The notes beneath the pieces are model-generated. The model was not told where the DNA came from and ran no database searches. It was given only the letters and a program-made list of their open reading frames with translations. From an uncultured Prevotellaceae bacterium (GTDB lineage Bacteria > Bacteroidota > Bacteroidia > Bacteroidales > Bacteroidaceae), in assembly GCA_900316445.1 (NCBI GenBank), contig ONCZ01000001.1, positions 1 to 64,000 of the forward strand: a stretch of 64,000 nt of DNA, read 5' to 3'. A program made the translations under genes and the position numbers. This document shows, in pieces, positions 1-7,753 of the stretch (its first letter is position 1; each line of letters opens with the position of its first letter).

Positions 1-699
1 GGCTTCCTCTTCTCACGTCTGTGGAATATCAACCAGATTGGTGTTTATGTGCCGGAGAAGAACTTCGCCCTGCTGGGGATGGCTGGTGTGATGTCGGGTG
101 TGATGCACGCCCCGTTGACGGGTGTCTTCCTGATTGCAGAACTGACGGGTGGCTATACGATGTTCATGCCGCTGATGATTGTCAGCGTCTGTGCCTATCT
201 CACCATCATCATTTTCGAACCTCACAGCATCTATGGCTCTCGTTTGGCTCGTCAGGGAAAGTTGCTTACGCATCATACCGACCACGCTGTGCTGACGCTG
301 ATGAATCTGGACTCAGTTGTCGAGCGGGATTATCTGAGTGTGACGCCTGATATGGAACTGGGACAAATTGTTCATAAGATCAGCCGCAGCCACTCTACGG
401 TGCTGCCTGTGCTTGATGCTGCCGGGATGCTGTTGGGAGAGATTGACATTATGAAGATCCGTAATGTCGTGTTCCGCATCGAACTCTATCATCATTTCAC
501 GGCCTCCCAGCTGATGACAGAGCCTAAGGCTCGTCTGAGTGATGCGACGCCGATGGCCGAGGTGATGCGGGCCTTCGACAAAACGGGTGCCAACTGGTTG
601 CCGGTCTTCGATGTCGAGAACCGTCTGATGGGCTACGTCTCCCGCCAGCGTATCTACACTATGTACCGCAAAATGGTTGCGGATATGTCTGAGGACTAA
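1..699 (+). CDS. ClC-type chloride channel, C-terminal part (5' end outside window)
   Basis: The frame is open from base 1, so the gene starts upstream of the window. The visible 232 residues begin in the last membrane part of a voltage-gated chloride channel (ClC) fold, with the family-like stretch GVMHAPLTGVFLIAELTGGY at about residues 42-61. Two cytoplasmic CBS domains follow: one around YLSVTPDMELGQIVHKI, the second from LMTEPKARLSDATPMAEVM to the end. ClC proteins move chloride or exchange it for protons, and the CBS pair usually binds adenine nucleotides and controls gating. The stop TAA (697-699) is followed by a GGAGTAA-word repeat and then fmt, 48 bases downstream and probably co-transcribed. 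Transporter versus channel mode cannot be told because the pore region is missing. Confidence 0.88.
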   Translation, partial: GFLFSRLWNINQIGVYVPEKNFALLGMAGVMSGVMHAPLTGVFLIAELTGGYTMFMPLMIVSVCAYLTIIIFEPHSIYGSRLARQGKLLTHHTDHAVLTLMNLDSVVERDYLSVTPDMELGQIVHKISRSHSTVLPVLDAAGMLLGEIDIMKIRNVVFRIELYHHFTASQLMTEPKARLSDATPMAEVMRAFDKTGANWLPVFDVENRLMGYVSRQRIYTMYRKMVADMSED

Positions 700-730
700 A
701 AGGAGTAAGGAGAGAAGGAGTAAGGAGAAT
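700..730 (+). repeat. GGAGTAA/GGAGA word tract between ClC gene and fmt
   Basis: Short repeated words (aggagtaagg, agagaaggag, taaggagaat) fill the gap just after the ClC stop codon. It is one member of the boundary-associated word tracts seen throughout this window. It contains GGAG-type purine runs but lies 18 or more bases from the fmt start, so it is not an obvious ribosome binding site. Confidence 0.6.
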
Positions 731-747
731 AGTAGATTAGTGATAAT

Positions 748-1725
748 ATGGAGAAGAAGGATTTACGAATTGTGTTTATGGGAACGCCGGAGTTTGCGGT
801 GGAGACACTGAAGGCACTGGTGGAGAAGGAGTATAACGTGGTGGCGGTGGTGACGCAGCCGGATAAGGCAGTAGGCCGTCATCAGACGGAGGTACAGCCC
901 TCTGAGGTAAAGAAGTTTGCCTTGGAGCAAGGACTGCCTGTGCTTCAGCCGGAGAAGATGAAAGACCCCGTTTTCATCGAGGAACTCCGTAGCTATAAAG
1001 CCAACCTTCAGGTGGTTGTGGCCTTCCGGATGTTGCCGGAAATCGTTTGGGATATGCCGGCATACGGTACTTTCAACGTTCACGCAGCCTTGCTGCCTCA
1101 GTATCGTGGAGCTGCCCCCATCAACTGGGCCGTCATCAATGGTGAGACGCAGACGGGTGTCACCACATTCTTCCTTGACAAGGAGATTGACACAGGTCGC
1201 ATCATTATGCAGAAGCCTTTCGATATTCCCGATGAGGCGGATGTGGAATATGTCTACGACGGTCTGATGCACCTCGGGGCAGACATTTGTTTAGAGACTC
1301 TTGAGAAAATCATCGCTGCTGATGGTCATCCGGAAAGCATCCCACAGGAGGACCTGGAAGGAAAGTTCAGCCATCTCTATGATGCCCCGAAGCTTTTCAA
1401 GAACACTTGTGAGATCAACTGGGATCGTCTCTGCAAACGTATCTATGATTTCATCCGTGGTCTGAGTCCTTATCCTGGTGCTTGGACATCGCTGATGGGA
1501 CCAGACGGAAAGACCGTAGACCTGAAGATCTTCAAGACCACCAAGACGCAGAAAAACGTTGGTATGCGTCCTGGTATGATCGTCATCTATAAGGGAATGC
1601 TCTATATCACGACAGCCGACTTCCTGCTCCAGATAGATGAGCTTCAGTTGGCTGGTAAGAAGCGGATGACAGCCCGGGATTTCTTGAATGGAAATAAAAA
1701 TTTTGAGAATTATATAATAAAGTAG
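748..1725 (+). CDS. fmt: Methionyl-tRNA formyltransferase
   Basis: This 325-residue protein transfers a formyl group from 10-formyltetrahydrofolate to methionyl-tRNA(fMet), giving the initiator tRNA. The N-terminal formyltransferase Rossmann domain starts with RIVFMGTPEFAVETLKAL, and the family signature is seen in LLPQYRGAAPINWAVINGE (about residues 115-133), containing the active-site Asn/His/Asp region. The C-terminal OB-like domain (about 205-320) includes the KLFKNTCEINW and RGLSPYPGAWT stretches. Length is normal (310-330). It lies between the ClC gene and a small ORF/rpe pair, all on the plus strand. No oddity seen. Confidence 0.96.
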   Translation: MEKKDLRIVFMGTPEFAVETLKALVEKEYNVVAVVTQPDKAVGRHQTEVQPSEVKKFALEQGLPVLQPEKMKDPVFIEELRSYKANLQVVVAFRMLPEIVWDMPAYGTFNVHAALLPQYRGAAPINWAVINGETQTGVTTFFLDKEIDTGRIIMQKPFDIPDEADVEYVYDGLMHLGADICLETLEKIIAADGHPESIPQEDLEGKFSHLYDAPKLFKNTCEINWDRLCKRIYDFIRGLSPYPGAWTSLMGPDGKTVDLKIFKTTKTQKNVGMRPGMIVIYKGMLYITTADFLLQIDELQLAGKKRMTARDFLNGNKNFENYIIK

Positions 1726-1772
1726 TAGGTGTTTGCGTTTCTATGGTATAAACATTTAAAAAAGTTTTGCCT

Positions 1773-1889
1773 ATGAAGCATTTTACTCCCGAATCGTTTA
1801 AACCCAGTGAGCAGACGCTCGACATCATCCGGCAGTACGCCTACACCTTCCGTGTAAACAACAACAAACAGGCTCTGTGCCTGAATTGA
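1773..1889 (+). CDS. Small conserved-looking 38-residue protein upstream of rpe
   Basis: An ATG at 1773 opens a 38-codon frame (MKHFTPESFKPSEQTLDIIR, then QYAYTFRVNNNKQALCLN) ending at TGA 1887-1889, eight bases before the rpe start. The TP(S)..PSEQTL..IRQ.AY pattern resembles very short hypothetical proteins I remember from other Bacteroidales genomes, but I cannot name a family. There is no signal peptide and no membrane segment; it is mildly basic with one cysteine near the C-terminus. It probably shares a transcript with rpe. A non-coding leader is the alternative, but the good start, tight spacing and protein-like composition favour a real gene. Confidence 0.6.
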   Translation: MKHFTPESFKPSEQTLDIIRQYAYTFRVNNNKQALCLN

Positions 1890-1896
1890 AAGGATT

Positions 1897-2550
1897 ATGG
1901 CAATCGTATCACCCTCCTTACTCGCCGCCGACTTCCTCCATCTCGACCGCGACATCGACATGATCAATCGCAGTGAGGCTGACTGGCTTCACCTCGACGT
2001 GATGGACGGCTCTTTCGTCCCCAACATCTCCTTCGGTTTCCCCGTCCTTGAGGCGGTGGCGAAGGCCTGTAAGAAACCCCTCGACGTGCATTACATGATT
2101 GAGCGTCCTGAACGTTACATCCAGCAGACCGCCAAACTTGGTGCGATGATGATGAACGTCCACTATGAGGCCTCTGTCCATTTGCACCGCACTGTCCAGG
2201 AGATCCACAATGCAGGTATGAAGGCTGGTGTCACACTCAATCCCTCCACACCTGTCTCGGTGCTTGAGGATATCCTCGGCGACGTGGAAATGGTGCTGCT
2301 GATGAGTGTCAATCCTGGTTTTGGTGGACAGAAGTTCATTGAGAACACCATCGACAAAGTGAAGCGTCTCCGTGAGATGATTGACAGGAAAGGCTGTCAG
2401 ACTCTGATTGAGGTGGATGGTGGTGTGCAGGGGGAGACAGCTCCCCGCTTAGTGGCTGCAGGTGTCGACGTGCTCGTCAGTGGCAGCTATGTCTTCAATG
2501 CTCCCAGCCCTGAGCAGGTTATCCACGACCTTCGCAGTCTTAGACAATAG
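1897..2550 (+). CDS. rpe: Ribulose-phosphate 3-epimerase
   Basis: A 217-residue TIM-barrel enzyme that interconverts ribulose-5-phosphate and xylulose-5-phosphate in the pentose phosphate pathway. Family marks in order are SPSLLAADF (2nd-strand serine), WLHLDVMDGSFVPNISFG (metal-binding His/Asp), DVHYMIERPERYI, MSVNPGFGGQKFI and EVDGGVQGETAP (second metal-binding Asp, phosphate-binding GG). The C-terminal DVLVSGSYVFNA closes the phosphate pocket. Length is standard. It follows the 38-residue ORF by 7 bases and ends inside the left arm of a strong inverted repeat shared with the convergent sigma factor gene. Confidence 0.97.
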   Translation: MAIVSPSLLAADFLHLDRDIDMINRSEADWLHLDVMDGSFVPNISFGFPVLEAVAKACKKPLDVHYMIERPERYIQQTAKLGAMMMNVHYEASVHLHRTVQEIHNAGMKAGVTLNPSTPVSVLEDILGDVEMVLLMSVNPGFGGQKFIENTIDKVKRLREMIDRKGCQTLIEVDGGVQGETAPRLVAAGVDVLVSGSYVFNAPSPEQVIHDLRSLRQ

Positions 2551-2640
2551 GCACGGATTACACGGCCTTAAATAATTAAGGACACGGCTTTCTTCCCGGA
2601 AGGAGGCCGTGTCTTTGATAAAAGCCGTGTAATCCGTGCC
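2550..2640. terminator. Nested inverted repeat between rpe and the sigma factor gene
   Basis: The outer arms 2550-2566 and 2624-2640 are a perfect 17-bp inverted repeat (GGCACGGATTACACGGC). Inside sits a second imperfect hairpin with arms beginning GACACGGC at 2581 and ending GCCGTGTC at 2613. The element fills the gap between two convergent genes, so it is probably a bidirectional terminator. It is built from the GTGTAATCYGTGGC-type word that reappears near 3410-3428 and 17110-17123. Confidence 0.7.
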
Positions 2641-2644
2641 TAAA

Positions 2645-3241
2645 TTATTCTAATACGAGATTTACCCCGTGCTGATGGGTCAGCTTCCTCAGGTTAATGA
2701 GGGCGTAGCGCATGCGTCCCAGCGAGGTGTTGATGCTCACACCCGTGATCTTCGCAATCTCTTTGAACGACAACTCCTGGAAGTATCGCATAAAGACTAC
2801 CTCACGCTGCTGTTCGGGCAGGGCTTCCATCAGCTTCTTCACGTCGCGCAGCACCTGGGCATTGGCCATCTCGCTTTCGCGACTGCCGTCCATCACCGAA
2901 TTGCTGTTCAGGTTGGAAAGGTCGTTGTCCTTTGTGGGTTCCACGATATGACGGCTCTTCTGGGCACGATAGTAATCGATGATGACATTGTGGGCAACAC
3001 GCGTCAACCACCAGAAGAACTTACCCGAATCTGTATATCTGCCACTCTGCATTTTCGTGATGGCTTTCAGGAATGTTTCTTGGAACAGGTCATTGGCCAA
3101 ATTCTCATCCTTCACTATATAGATGATATAGCTGAAGATTTTTTCCTGACTCCTTGAAAGTAACTCATCGAATGCTCGGTTATTGCCATTGATGTAAGAT
3201 AATGCCAACTCTTCGTCGGTCATACTTTCTAAAGTACTCAT
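2645..3241 (-). CDS. RNA polymerase ECF-type sigma-70 factor
   Basis: A 198-residue protein with the two domains of extracytoplasmic-function sigma factors. Sigma-70 region 2 spans about residues 20-95 (ELLSRSQEKIFSYI, LANDLFQETFLKAI, and FFWWLTRVAHNVIIDYYR, which contacts the -10 DNA). Region 4 spans about 135-190 (LPEQQREVVFMRYFQELSFK, then IAKITGVSINTSLGRMRYAL, a helix-turn-helix). Such factors direct core polymerase to stress- or development-type promoters. No anti-sigma gene lies next to it, unlike most SusCD-linked ECF factors. This form without an anti-sigma gene looks like a conserved housekeeping type in Bacteroidales. Its own promoter is recognisable at 3323-3354. Confidence 0.93.
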   Translation of the reverse strand: MSTLESMTDEELALSYINGNNRAFDELLSRSQEKIFSYIIYIVKDENLANDLFQETFLKAITKMQSGRYTDSGKFFWWLTRVAHNVIIDYYRAQKSRHIVEPTKDNDLSNLNSNSVMDGSRESEMANAQVLRDVKKLMEALPEQQREVVFMRYFQELSFKEIAKITGVSINTSLGRMRYALINLRKLTHQHGVNLVLE

Positions 3242-3322
3242 ATACTATTTTCTATTTAATCGTATTTGAGTAAAATTTGTTTCGATAGGCAATAATCTTT
3301 TTAATTGTTTATAATTTCGGGG

Positions 3323-3354
3323 CAAAAGTAGGCATTTTAGATGAAACGACCAAA
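3323..3354 (-). promoter_or_regulatory. Promoter of the ECF sigma gene
   Basis: Read on the minus strand, TTTG (3351-3354) is separated by 20 nt from TACTTTTG (3323-3330). This matches the Bacteroidota -33/-7 arrangement. The leader to the ATG would be about 75 nt. Confidence 0.65.
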
Positions 3355-3436
3355 CAAAATTGCAAAAAAATATCAAAATTCATGCATTTCCCGGTCTTTT
3401 TTCTCATAAATCTGTGTAATCTGTGGCATTTTTTAC

Positions 3437-3444
3437 TAACTTTG
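3437..3444 (+). promoter_or_regulatory. -7 element of the kinase-nucleotidyltransferase fusion gene
   Basis: TAACTTTG ends 22 nt before the ATG at 3467. No clear -33 TTTG is present; the upstream sequence is the intergenic word CTGTGTAATCTGTGGC. Confidence 0.55.
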
Positions 3445-3466
3445 CACTGATAAAACTACAAGATTT

Positions 3467-5401
3467 ATGATAAAACTATTTGTTCCGGGGCGTCTGTGCC
3501 TCTTTGGTGAGCATACTGACTGGGCTGGTCATTATCGTACGATGAACGCCGACATCGCTCCAGGTGCCGCCATCGTTACGGGTATCGAACAAGGTATCTA
3601 TGCCGAAGTTGAGAAATCCAGCATCTTTGAACTTTATAGCGAAGCATCCGAGATAGAGGGTGTATGGCAGGATTTCTCCTGTCGGATGGACGAGGTGGAA
3701 CTGAAGCGCATTGCGAAGTCGGGCTCGTTCTTCTGCTACTGTGCCGGTGTGGCCTCTTATATGCTTGAGTGGTACAAGGTGGGGGGCGTGCGCATCCGCA
3801 TCACGTCGATGACGCTCCCGATGAAGAGTGGCCTCTCCAGTTCTGCTGCCATCTGTGTCCTTGTCGCACGCGCGTTCAATTTATTATATAATCTGAACCT
3901 GAACACCCTTGGCGAGATGAACATCGCCTATGTGGGAGAGTTGCGGACCAGCAGTCGCTGTGGACGTCTGGATCAGGCTTGTGCCTTTGGCGTGAAGCCG
4001 AATCTGATGACCTTTGACGGCGACGAGATAGAGGTGCGTTCTCTCAATGTGAAGACACATCTCTATTGGGTCTTTGCCGATCTCTGTGCCGAGAAGGACA
4101 CCATCAAGATCCTCTCCGACCTGAACAAGGCCTATCCCTTCCCTACGACCGATGCAGACCGTGCTGAGCACGAGGCTCTCGGACAACAGAACCTCGATAT
4201 CGTCCATCGTGCCATCCAATATATGGCGGAGGGGGATGCAGAGTCGTTGGGACGGCTGATGACTGAGGCAGAAGCCCTCTTCGATGAGAAGGTGGTGCCG
4301 ATGTCATCCGCTCTACACTCACCCAAGCTCCACAGTGTGCTTCAGGATCCGAACATCCAACCTCTCGTATGGGGTGGCAAGGGTGTCGGCTCCCATGGTG
4401 ACGGCTCTGTGCAGTTCCTGGCTCGCAGTGCTGAGGCCCAGCAGCAGTTGATTACCTATCTTAACGACCACGGCATGAAGGCTTATCCTCTCACACTGAA
4501 ACCCGTCCACACTGTGCGTCGCGCCATCATCCCTGTGGCTGGCTTCGGTACGCGTCTTTATCCTGCCACGCGTGCCTTGAAGAAGGATTTCTTTCCCATC
4601 CCGTGTCCTGATGGGATGGTGCGTCCCGTGATCCTGATCCTTCTGGAGGAGTTGGTGAAGAGTGGCATCGAGGAGATCTGTCTGGTGCTGGGTTCTGAGG
4701 AGGAGCGTCAGCAGTATGCCGATTACTTCGAGCGTCCACTTTCCGACGAACATCTCCGCAAACTGAATCCTGAGGCGCAGGAGTATGAGAATCGCATCCT
4801 CGATATCGGCAAGCGTCTGCATTATGTCTATCAGCGTGAGAAACGCGGTTTCGGTCATGCGGTCTATCAGGCGGCGCAGTTCGCCCGCAACGAACCCGTA
4901 TTGCTCCTTTTGGGTGACACCATCTACCGCAGCGACTCCAACAAGCCCTGCGCTCTGCAACTCATCGAAGAATATGAACGCTATAACTCCCTGATGGTCA
5001 GCATCCACAGCATCCCGCTGTCGGATGTGAGCCATTATGGTATTCTTCACGGCGTCTGGGAGGATAAGGATAATACCATCCTCAATGTTGACGTTATGCA
5101 TGAGAAACCTAAATCCAGTTACGCCGAGGAGTTCCTGGGCGTTCGTAACAAGCAGGGGGAGAAAGAGTATTATAGCGTGTTTGGACAGTATATCCTCACG
5201 CCGGAGGTATTTGCCCAGCTGCACGAAGATATTATGCAAAAAGAAATTGACGGAGACCACGTCAGCGAGATTGAACTCACATCTGCCCTCGAGGCCGTCC
5301 GTCAAAGAAGTGGAATGATGGGTGTCAGACTGAGGGGACGTATGTTCGATATGGGAAATCCCGCAGCCCTCACCCGTTGTGTAGATGAATACGCTATCTG
5401 A
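3467..5401 (+). CDS. Fusion of a galactokinase-like GHMP kinase and a GalU-like sugar nucleotidyltransferase
   Basis: A single 644-residue frame joins two enzymes. Residues 1-345 are a GHMP kinase: [12 protein letters not shown] (8-19) matches the galactokinase signature, [12 protein letters not shown] (117-128) is the ATP loop, GRLDQ (166-170) holds the expected catalytic Asp169, and [15 protein letters not shown] (303-317) is motif 3. Residues 352-644 are a nucleotidyltransferase of the UTP:glucose-1-phosphate uridylyltransferase type, with [20 protein letters not shown] (353-372). The inferred reaction is a sugar phosphorylated at C1 and then converted to a nucleotide sugar on the same polypeptide. 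The domain order is the reverse of Bacteroides Fkp (nucleotidyltransferase first). The substrate is unknown; galactose, a uronic acid or arabinose are candidates. It converges on rfbA with an 8-bp overlap. Confidence 0.9.
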   Translation: MIKLFVPGRLCLFGEHTDWAGHYRTMNADIAPGAAIVTGIEQGIYAEVEKSSIFELYSEASEIEGVWQDFSCRMDEVELKRIAKSGSFFCYCAGVASYMLEWYKVGGVRIRITSMTLPMKSGLSSSAAICVLVARAFNLLYNLNLNTLGEMNIAYVGELRTSSRCGRLDQACAFGVKPNLMTFDGDEIEVRSLNVKTHLYWVFADLCAEKDTIKILSDLNKAYPFPTTDADRAEHEALGQQNLDIVHRAIQYMAEGDAESLGRLMTEAEALFDEKVVPMSSALHSPKLHSVLQDPNIQPLVWGGKGVGSHGDGSVQFLARSAEAQQQLITYLNDHGMKAYPLTLKPVHTVRRAIIPVAGFGTRLYPATRALKKDFFPIPCPDGMVRPVILILLEELVKSGIEEICLVLGSEEERQQYADYFERPLSDEHLRKLNPEAQEYENRILDIGKRLHYVYQREKRGFGHAVYQAAQFARNEPVLLLLGDTIYRSDSNKPCALQLIEEYERYNSLMVSIHSIPLSDVSHYGILHGVWEDKDNTILNVDVMHEKPKSSYAEEFLGVRNKQGEKEYYSVFGQYILTPEVFAQLHEDIMQKEIDGDHVSEIELTSALEAVRQRSGMMGVRLRGRMFDMGNPAALTRCVDEYAI

Positions 5402-6278
5402 TGTATTCCTCTGCACGACGCAGCAGATACTGGCCGTAGTCGTTCTTGGCCATCGGCTCGGCCAGTTTCTTCAAAGCCTCCTTCGTGATCCAGCCACGTT
5501 TATAGGCAATCTCCTCCAGGCAGGCCACCTTCAGTCCCTGACGCTTCTCGATGACTTCGATGAAGGTTGAAGCCTCAGACAACGAGTCGTGGGTGCCTGT
5601 GTCGAGCCAGGCAAATCCGCGCTGCAGGGTCTGCACCAACAGGTTCTTCTGTTCGAGATATTTTTGGTTTACAGTAGTGATCTCCAATTCCCCACGGGCA
5701 CTGGGCTTGATGTTCTTCGCAATCTCCACCACGCTGTTTGGGTAGAAATAGAGTCCTACCACTGCATAGTTCGACTTCGGCTTCGCGGGCTTCTCCTCAA
5801 TGCTGAGACAGTTGCCGTCCTTGTCGAACTCTGCCACACCATAACGCTCCGGGTCGTTCACCCAGTAACCAAACACAGTAGCGTGGTTGTTCTGTTCTGC
5901 GTTGATGACAGCCTGCTTCAACATGCCTGTGAAACCACTGCCGTAGAAGATGTTGTCACCTAAGACGAGACAGACGCTGTCCTCTCCGATGAACTTGTCG
6001 CCGATGATGAATGCCTGTGCCAGACCGTCGGGTGAAGGCTGCTCGGCATACTCGAAACGCACACCCAGATCACTGCCGTCGCCCAACAGACGCTGGAAAC
6101 CTGGCAGGTCATAGGGGGTGGAGATGATCAGAATCTCACGGATGCCGGCGAGCATCAGCGTCGAGATGGGATAGTAGATCATCGGCTTGTCGAAAATGGG
6201 AATCAACTGTTTGCTGACGCCCTTGGTGATGGGGTAGAGGCGTGTTCCTGAGCCTCCTGCTAATACGATACCTTTCAT
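5394..6278 (-). CDS. rfbA: Glucose-1-phosphate thymidylyltransferase
   Basis: A 294-residue enzyme that makes dTDP-glucose from glucose-1-phosphate and dTTP, the first step to dTDP-rhamnose. The nucleotide-binding start [20 protein letters not shown] and the motif [16 protein letters not shown] are textbook Rml[17 protein letters not shown] and VLGDNIFYG provide the sugar-phosphate and metal-binding Asp, and [12 protein letters not shown] is also conserved. Length is normal (about 290). None of rfbB, rfbC or rfbD is in the window, so the gene is an isolated member here. A minus-strand -7 element, TACCTTTG, lies at 6302-6309. Confidence 0.96.
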   Translation of the reverse strand: MKGIVLAGGSGTRLYPITKGVSKQLIPIFDKPMIYYPISTLMLAGIREILIISTPYDLPGFQRLLGDGSDLGVRFEYAEQPSPDGLAQAFIIGDKFIGEDSVCLVLGDNIFYGSGFTGMLKQAVINAEQNNHATVFGYWVNDPERYGVAEFDKDGNCLSIEEKPAKPKSNYAVVGLYFYPNSVVEIAKNIKPSARGELEITTVNQKYLEQKNLLVQTLQRGFAWLDTGTHDSLSEASTFIEVIEKRQGLKVACLEEIAYKRGWITKEALKKLAEPMAKNDYGQYLLRRAEEYIR

Positions 6279-6332
6279 GTTAATTTGTTGTTTGTTGACT
6301 GCAAAGGTAATGAATTTTGTTTGAAAGTAATG

Positions 6333-6375
6333 TCCTTTAACTCCCTTTAACTTCTTTAACTCCTTTAACTCCTTA
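6333..6375 (+). repeat. CTTTAACTCC word tract
   Basis: Four to five copies of the word CTTTAACTCC/CTTTAACTT run up to the promoter of the 6421 gene. It lies in the divergent gap between rfbA and that gene. Confidence 0.65.
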
Positions 6376-6383
6376 AAAAGTAG

Positions 6384-6391
6384 TAACTTTG
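6384..6391 (+). promoter_or_regulatory. -7 element TAACTTTG for the 6421 gene
   Basis: A consensus TAACTTTG lies 29 nt before the ATG at 6421. No TTTG is visible at -33, where the word tract lies instead. Confidence 0.55.
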
Positions 6392-6420
6392 CACGCGATT
6401 TCTAACAATTAGTGACAATT

Positions 6421-7038
6421 ATGGGATTTTGGAATAAAATTTTTGGAAAGAAAGACGAACAGAAGGTGGGAGGCATGGAGGATTTCATGACCCTTATCCG
6501 TGTCTACTTTCAGGCAGCCCTCGCTGCTGACCTCGGCATCACGAACCTCGCAGCACTCCCTGACCTCAGGGTGTTTAAGTCCACGCTCAAGGTGCCTACC
6601 GTTAATAATAAATTAGGTGTAGGCGAACGCAGCCGTTGTAAGAACATGCTTAAGTCGATGTATCAGATGGACGATGCCTTCTTCAAGGAGATCGACCAGA
6701 GCCTCCATCGTCGTTGCAAGAAGATACAGGACGCACAGACCTATCTCCTGCAGTTCCAGGGCTTCACACAGGACATCATGATGCTGACGGGCAACTTGAT
6801 GAAGTTCAAACTTCGTTTGCCTGGCTTTATGAAGAAGGCCCTCTACACGATGACAGAGAAGACCGTCAGCGACATCTTCAACAAGAACGACTTCAAGGAG
6901 CCGGATGTGCTCAAGACCGTTGTCTCCGTCCGTGAGTACAACCGTCGCCTTGGTTTCTCCCAGAAGTGGGTGACAGATTTCGTCTATCGTGTGGTGATGC
7001 TCGCCAAGAAAGAGCCGAGGAAAAAGTCGGAAGATTAA
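6421..7038 (+). CDS. Conserved-type protein of unknown function, 205 residues
   Basis: I do not recognise a named domain. The protein starts MGFWNKIFGKKDEQKVGG, a short lipophilic-basic head, followed by a mostly helical body with basic stretches (RSRCKNMLKSMYQMDDAFFK, FKLRLPGFMKKALYT) and a lysine-rich tail (KKEPRKKSED). There is no signal peptide and no clear membrane helix, so it is probably cytoplasmic or membrane-associated. I chose ATG 6421 because the in-frame GTG at 6412 is only 20 nt from the -7 element. It sits upstream of the zapB-like/zapA/rny group but has its own promoter, as they do. I believe similar proteins occur across Bacteroidales, but that is from memory. Confidence 0.8.
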   Translation: MGFWNKIFGKKDEQKVGGMEDFMTLIRVYFQAALAADLGITNLAALPDLRVFKSTLKVPTVNNKLGVGERSRCKNMLKSMYQMDDAFFKEIDQSLHRRCKKIQDAQTYLLQFQGFTQDIMMLTGNLMKFKLRLPGFMKKALYTMTEKTVSDIFNKNDFKEPDVLKTVVSVREYNRRLGFSQKWVTDFVYRVVMLAKKEPRKKSED

Positions 7039-7087
7039 AAAATATTAAAATGTCGGCATTAAAGCAGACATTCTAACATTTTTACTT

Positions 7088-7095
7088 TAACTTTG
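7088..7095 (+). promoter_or_regulatory. -7 element TAACTTTG ahead of the zapB-like gene
   Basis: TAACTTTG stands 18 nt before the ATG at 7114, giving a short leader for the zapB-like/zapA/rny unit. Confidence 0.55.
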
Positions 7096-7113
7096 TACGC
7101 CAAATAGTTACGT

Positions 7114-7410
7114 ATGAATCCAAGCGAGAAAACTTTGGCTGATTTCCAAACCCGTGTGCGGCAGATGATTTTCCGGTTTCAGGAACTGAAGAAGGAGAAT
7201 GGCCGCTTGCAGGCCCTTGTAGAAGAGCAGGCTACGGAGATTGAGGAACTCAAAGCTCGGGTCACTCAGGCGGACAACGACTATAACTCATTGAAGATGG
7301 CGCGTATGCTCGAGATCACCGACGGCAACCTCGACGAGGCCAAAGAACGCCTCTCGCGGATGATACGCCAAGTGAACAAGTGCATCGCCATTTTGAGTGA
7401 CGAACAGTAA
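7114..7410 (+). CDS. Small coiled-coil protein upstream of zapA (ZapB-like position)
   Basis: This 98-residue protein is dominated by a heptad-rich coiled coil from about residue 8 to 65 (FRFQELKKENGRLQALVEEQ, ATEIEELKARVTQADNDYNS), followed by a short helical tail (RLSRMIRQVNKCIAILSDEQ). It has no signal or membrane segment. The gene ends 12 bases before zapA and almost certainly shares its mRNA. By size, coiled coil and neighbour it could act with ZapA at the division ring, as ZapB does in enterobacteria. Sequence homology to ZapB cannot be claimed from reading alone. Confidence 0.82.
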   Translation: MNPSEKTLADFQTRVRQMIFRFQELKKENGRLQALVEEQATEIEELKARVTQADNDYNSLKMARMLEITDGNLDEAKERLSRMIRQVNKCIAILSDEQ

Positions 7411-7422
7411 ACATGCTATCCA

Positions 7423-7725
7423 ATGGCAGAAGTAAACGACAACGAGAAACTACATATACGGTTGCACGTCTACGACGAGGAAATCGAAGTGACGGTCAAC
7501 CGCGCCGAGGAGGAGTTCTACCGCAGGGCAGCCAAGCTCATCACCAACCGTTATAATGCCTATTCGCAGGCTTATAAGGGTAAGAAGGGTGAGCACACCA
7601 TCGCGCTGATGACGCTGATCGACATCGCGCTGATGCTGGAACGCGAGCGCGGTAAGAACGATACGGCACCCTATGATGGTATTCTTGCTAAGTTGACTTC
7701 TGAGATTGAGGAAGCACTGAAGTGA
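7423..7725 (+). CDS. zapA: Cell division protein ZapA
   Basis: A 100-residue protein with the ZapA layout: an N-terminal globular part (KLHIRLHVYDEEIEVTVNRA, EEEFYRRAAKLITNRYNAYS) and a C-terminal helix for tetramerisation (HTIALMTLIDIALMLERER). ZapA bundles FtsZ filaments at the division site. It stands between the coiled-coil gene and rny, a common Bacteroidales order. No 6S RNA-sized gap exists between zapA and rny (28 nt). Confidence 0.92.
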   Translation: MAEVNDNEKLHIRLHVYDEEIEVTVNRAEEEFYRRAAKLITNRYNAYSQAYKGKKGEHTIALMTLIDIALMLERERGKNDTAPYDGILAKLTSEIEEALK

Positions 7726-7753
7726 GAATAACATTATTTAATATAGATTTTTT

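Noticed and set aside
4319..5416. 365-residue open frame antisense to the kinase-nucleotidyltransferase fusion
   Set aside because: Antisense shadow of a domain with clear catalytic motifs; no promoter, start context or protein-like pattern.
7726..7753. 6S RNA gene near zapA
   Set aside because: The gap between zapA and rny is only 28 nt, too short for the RNA.
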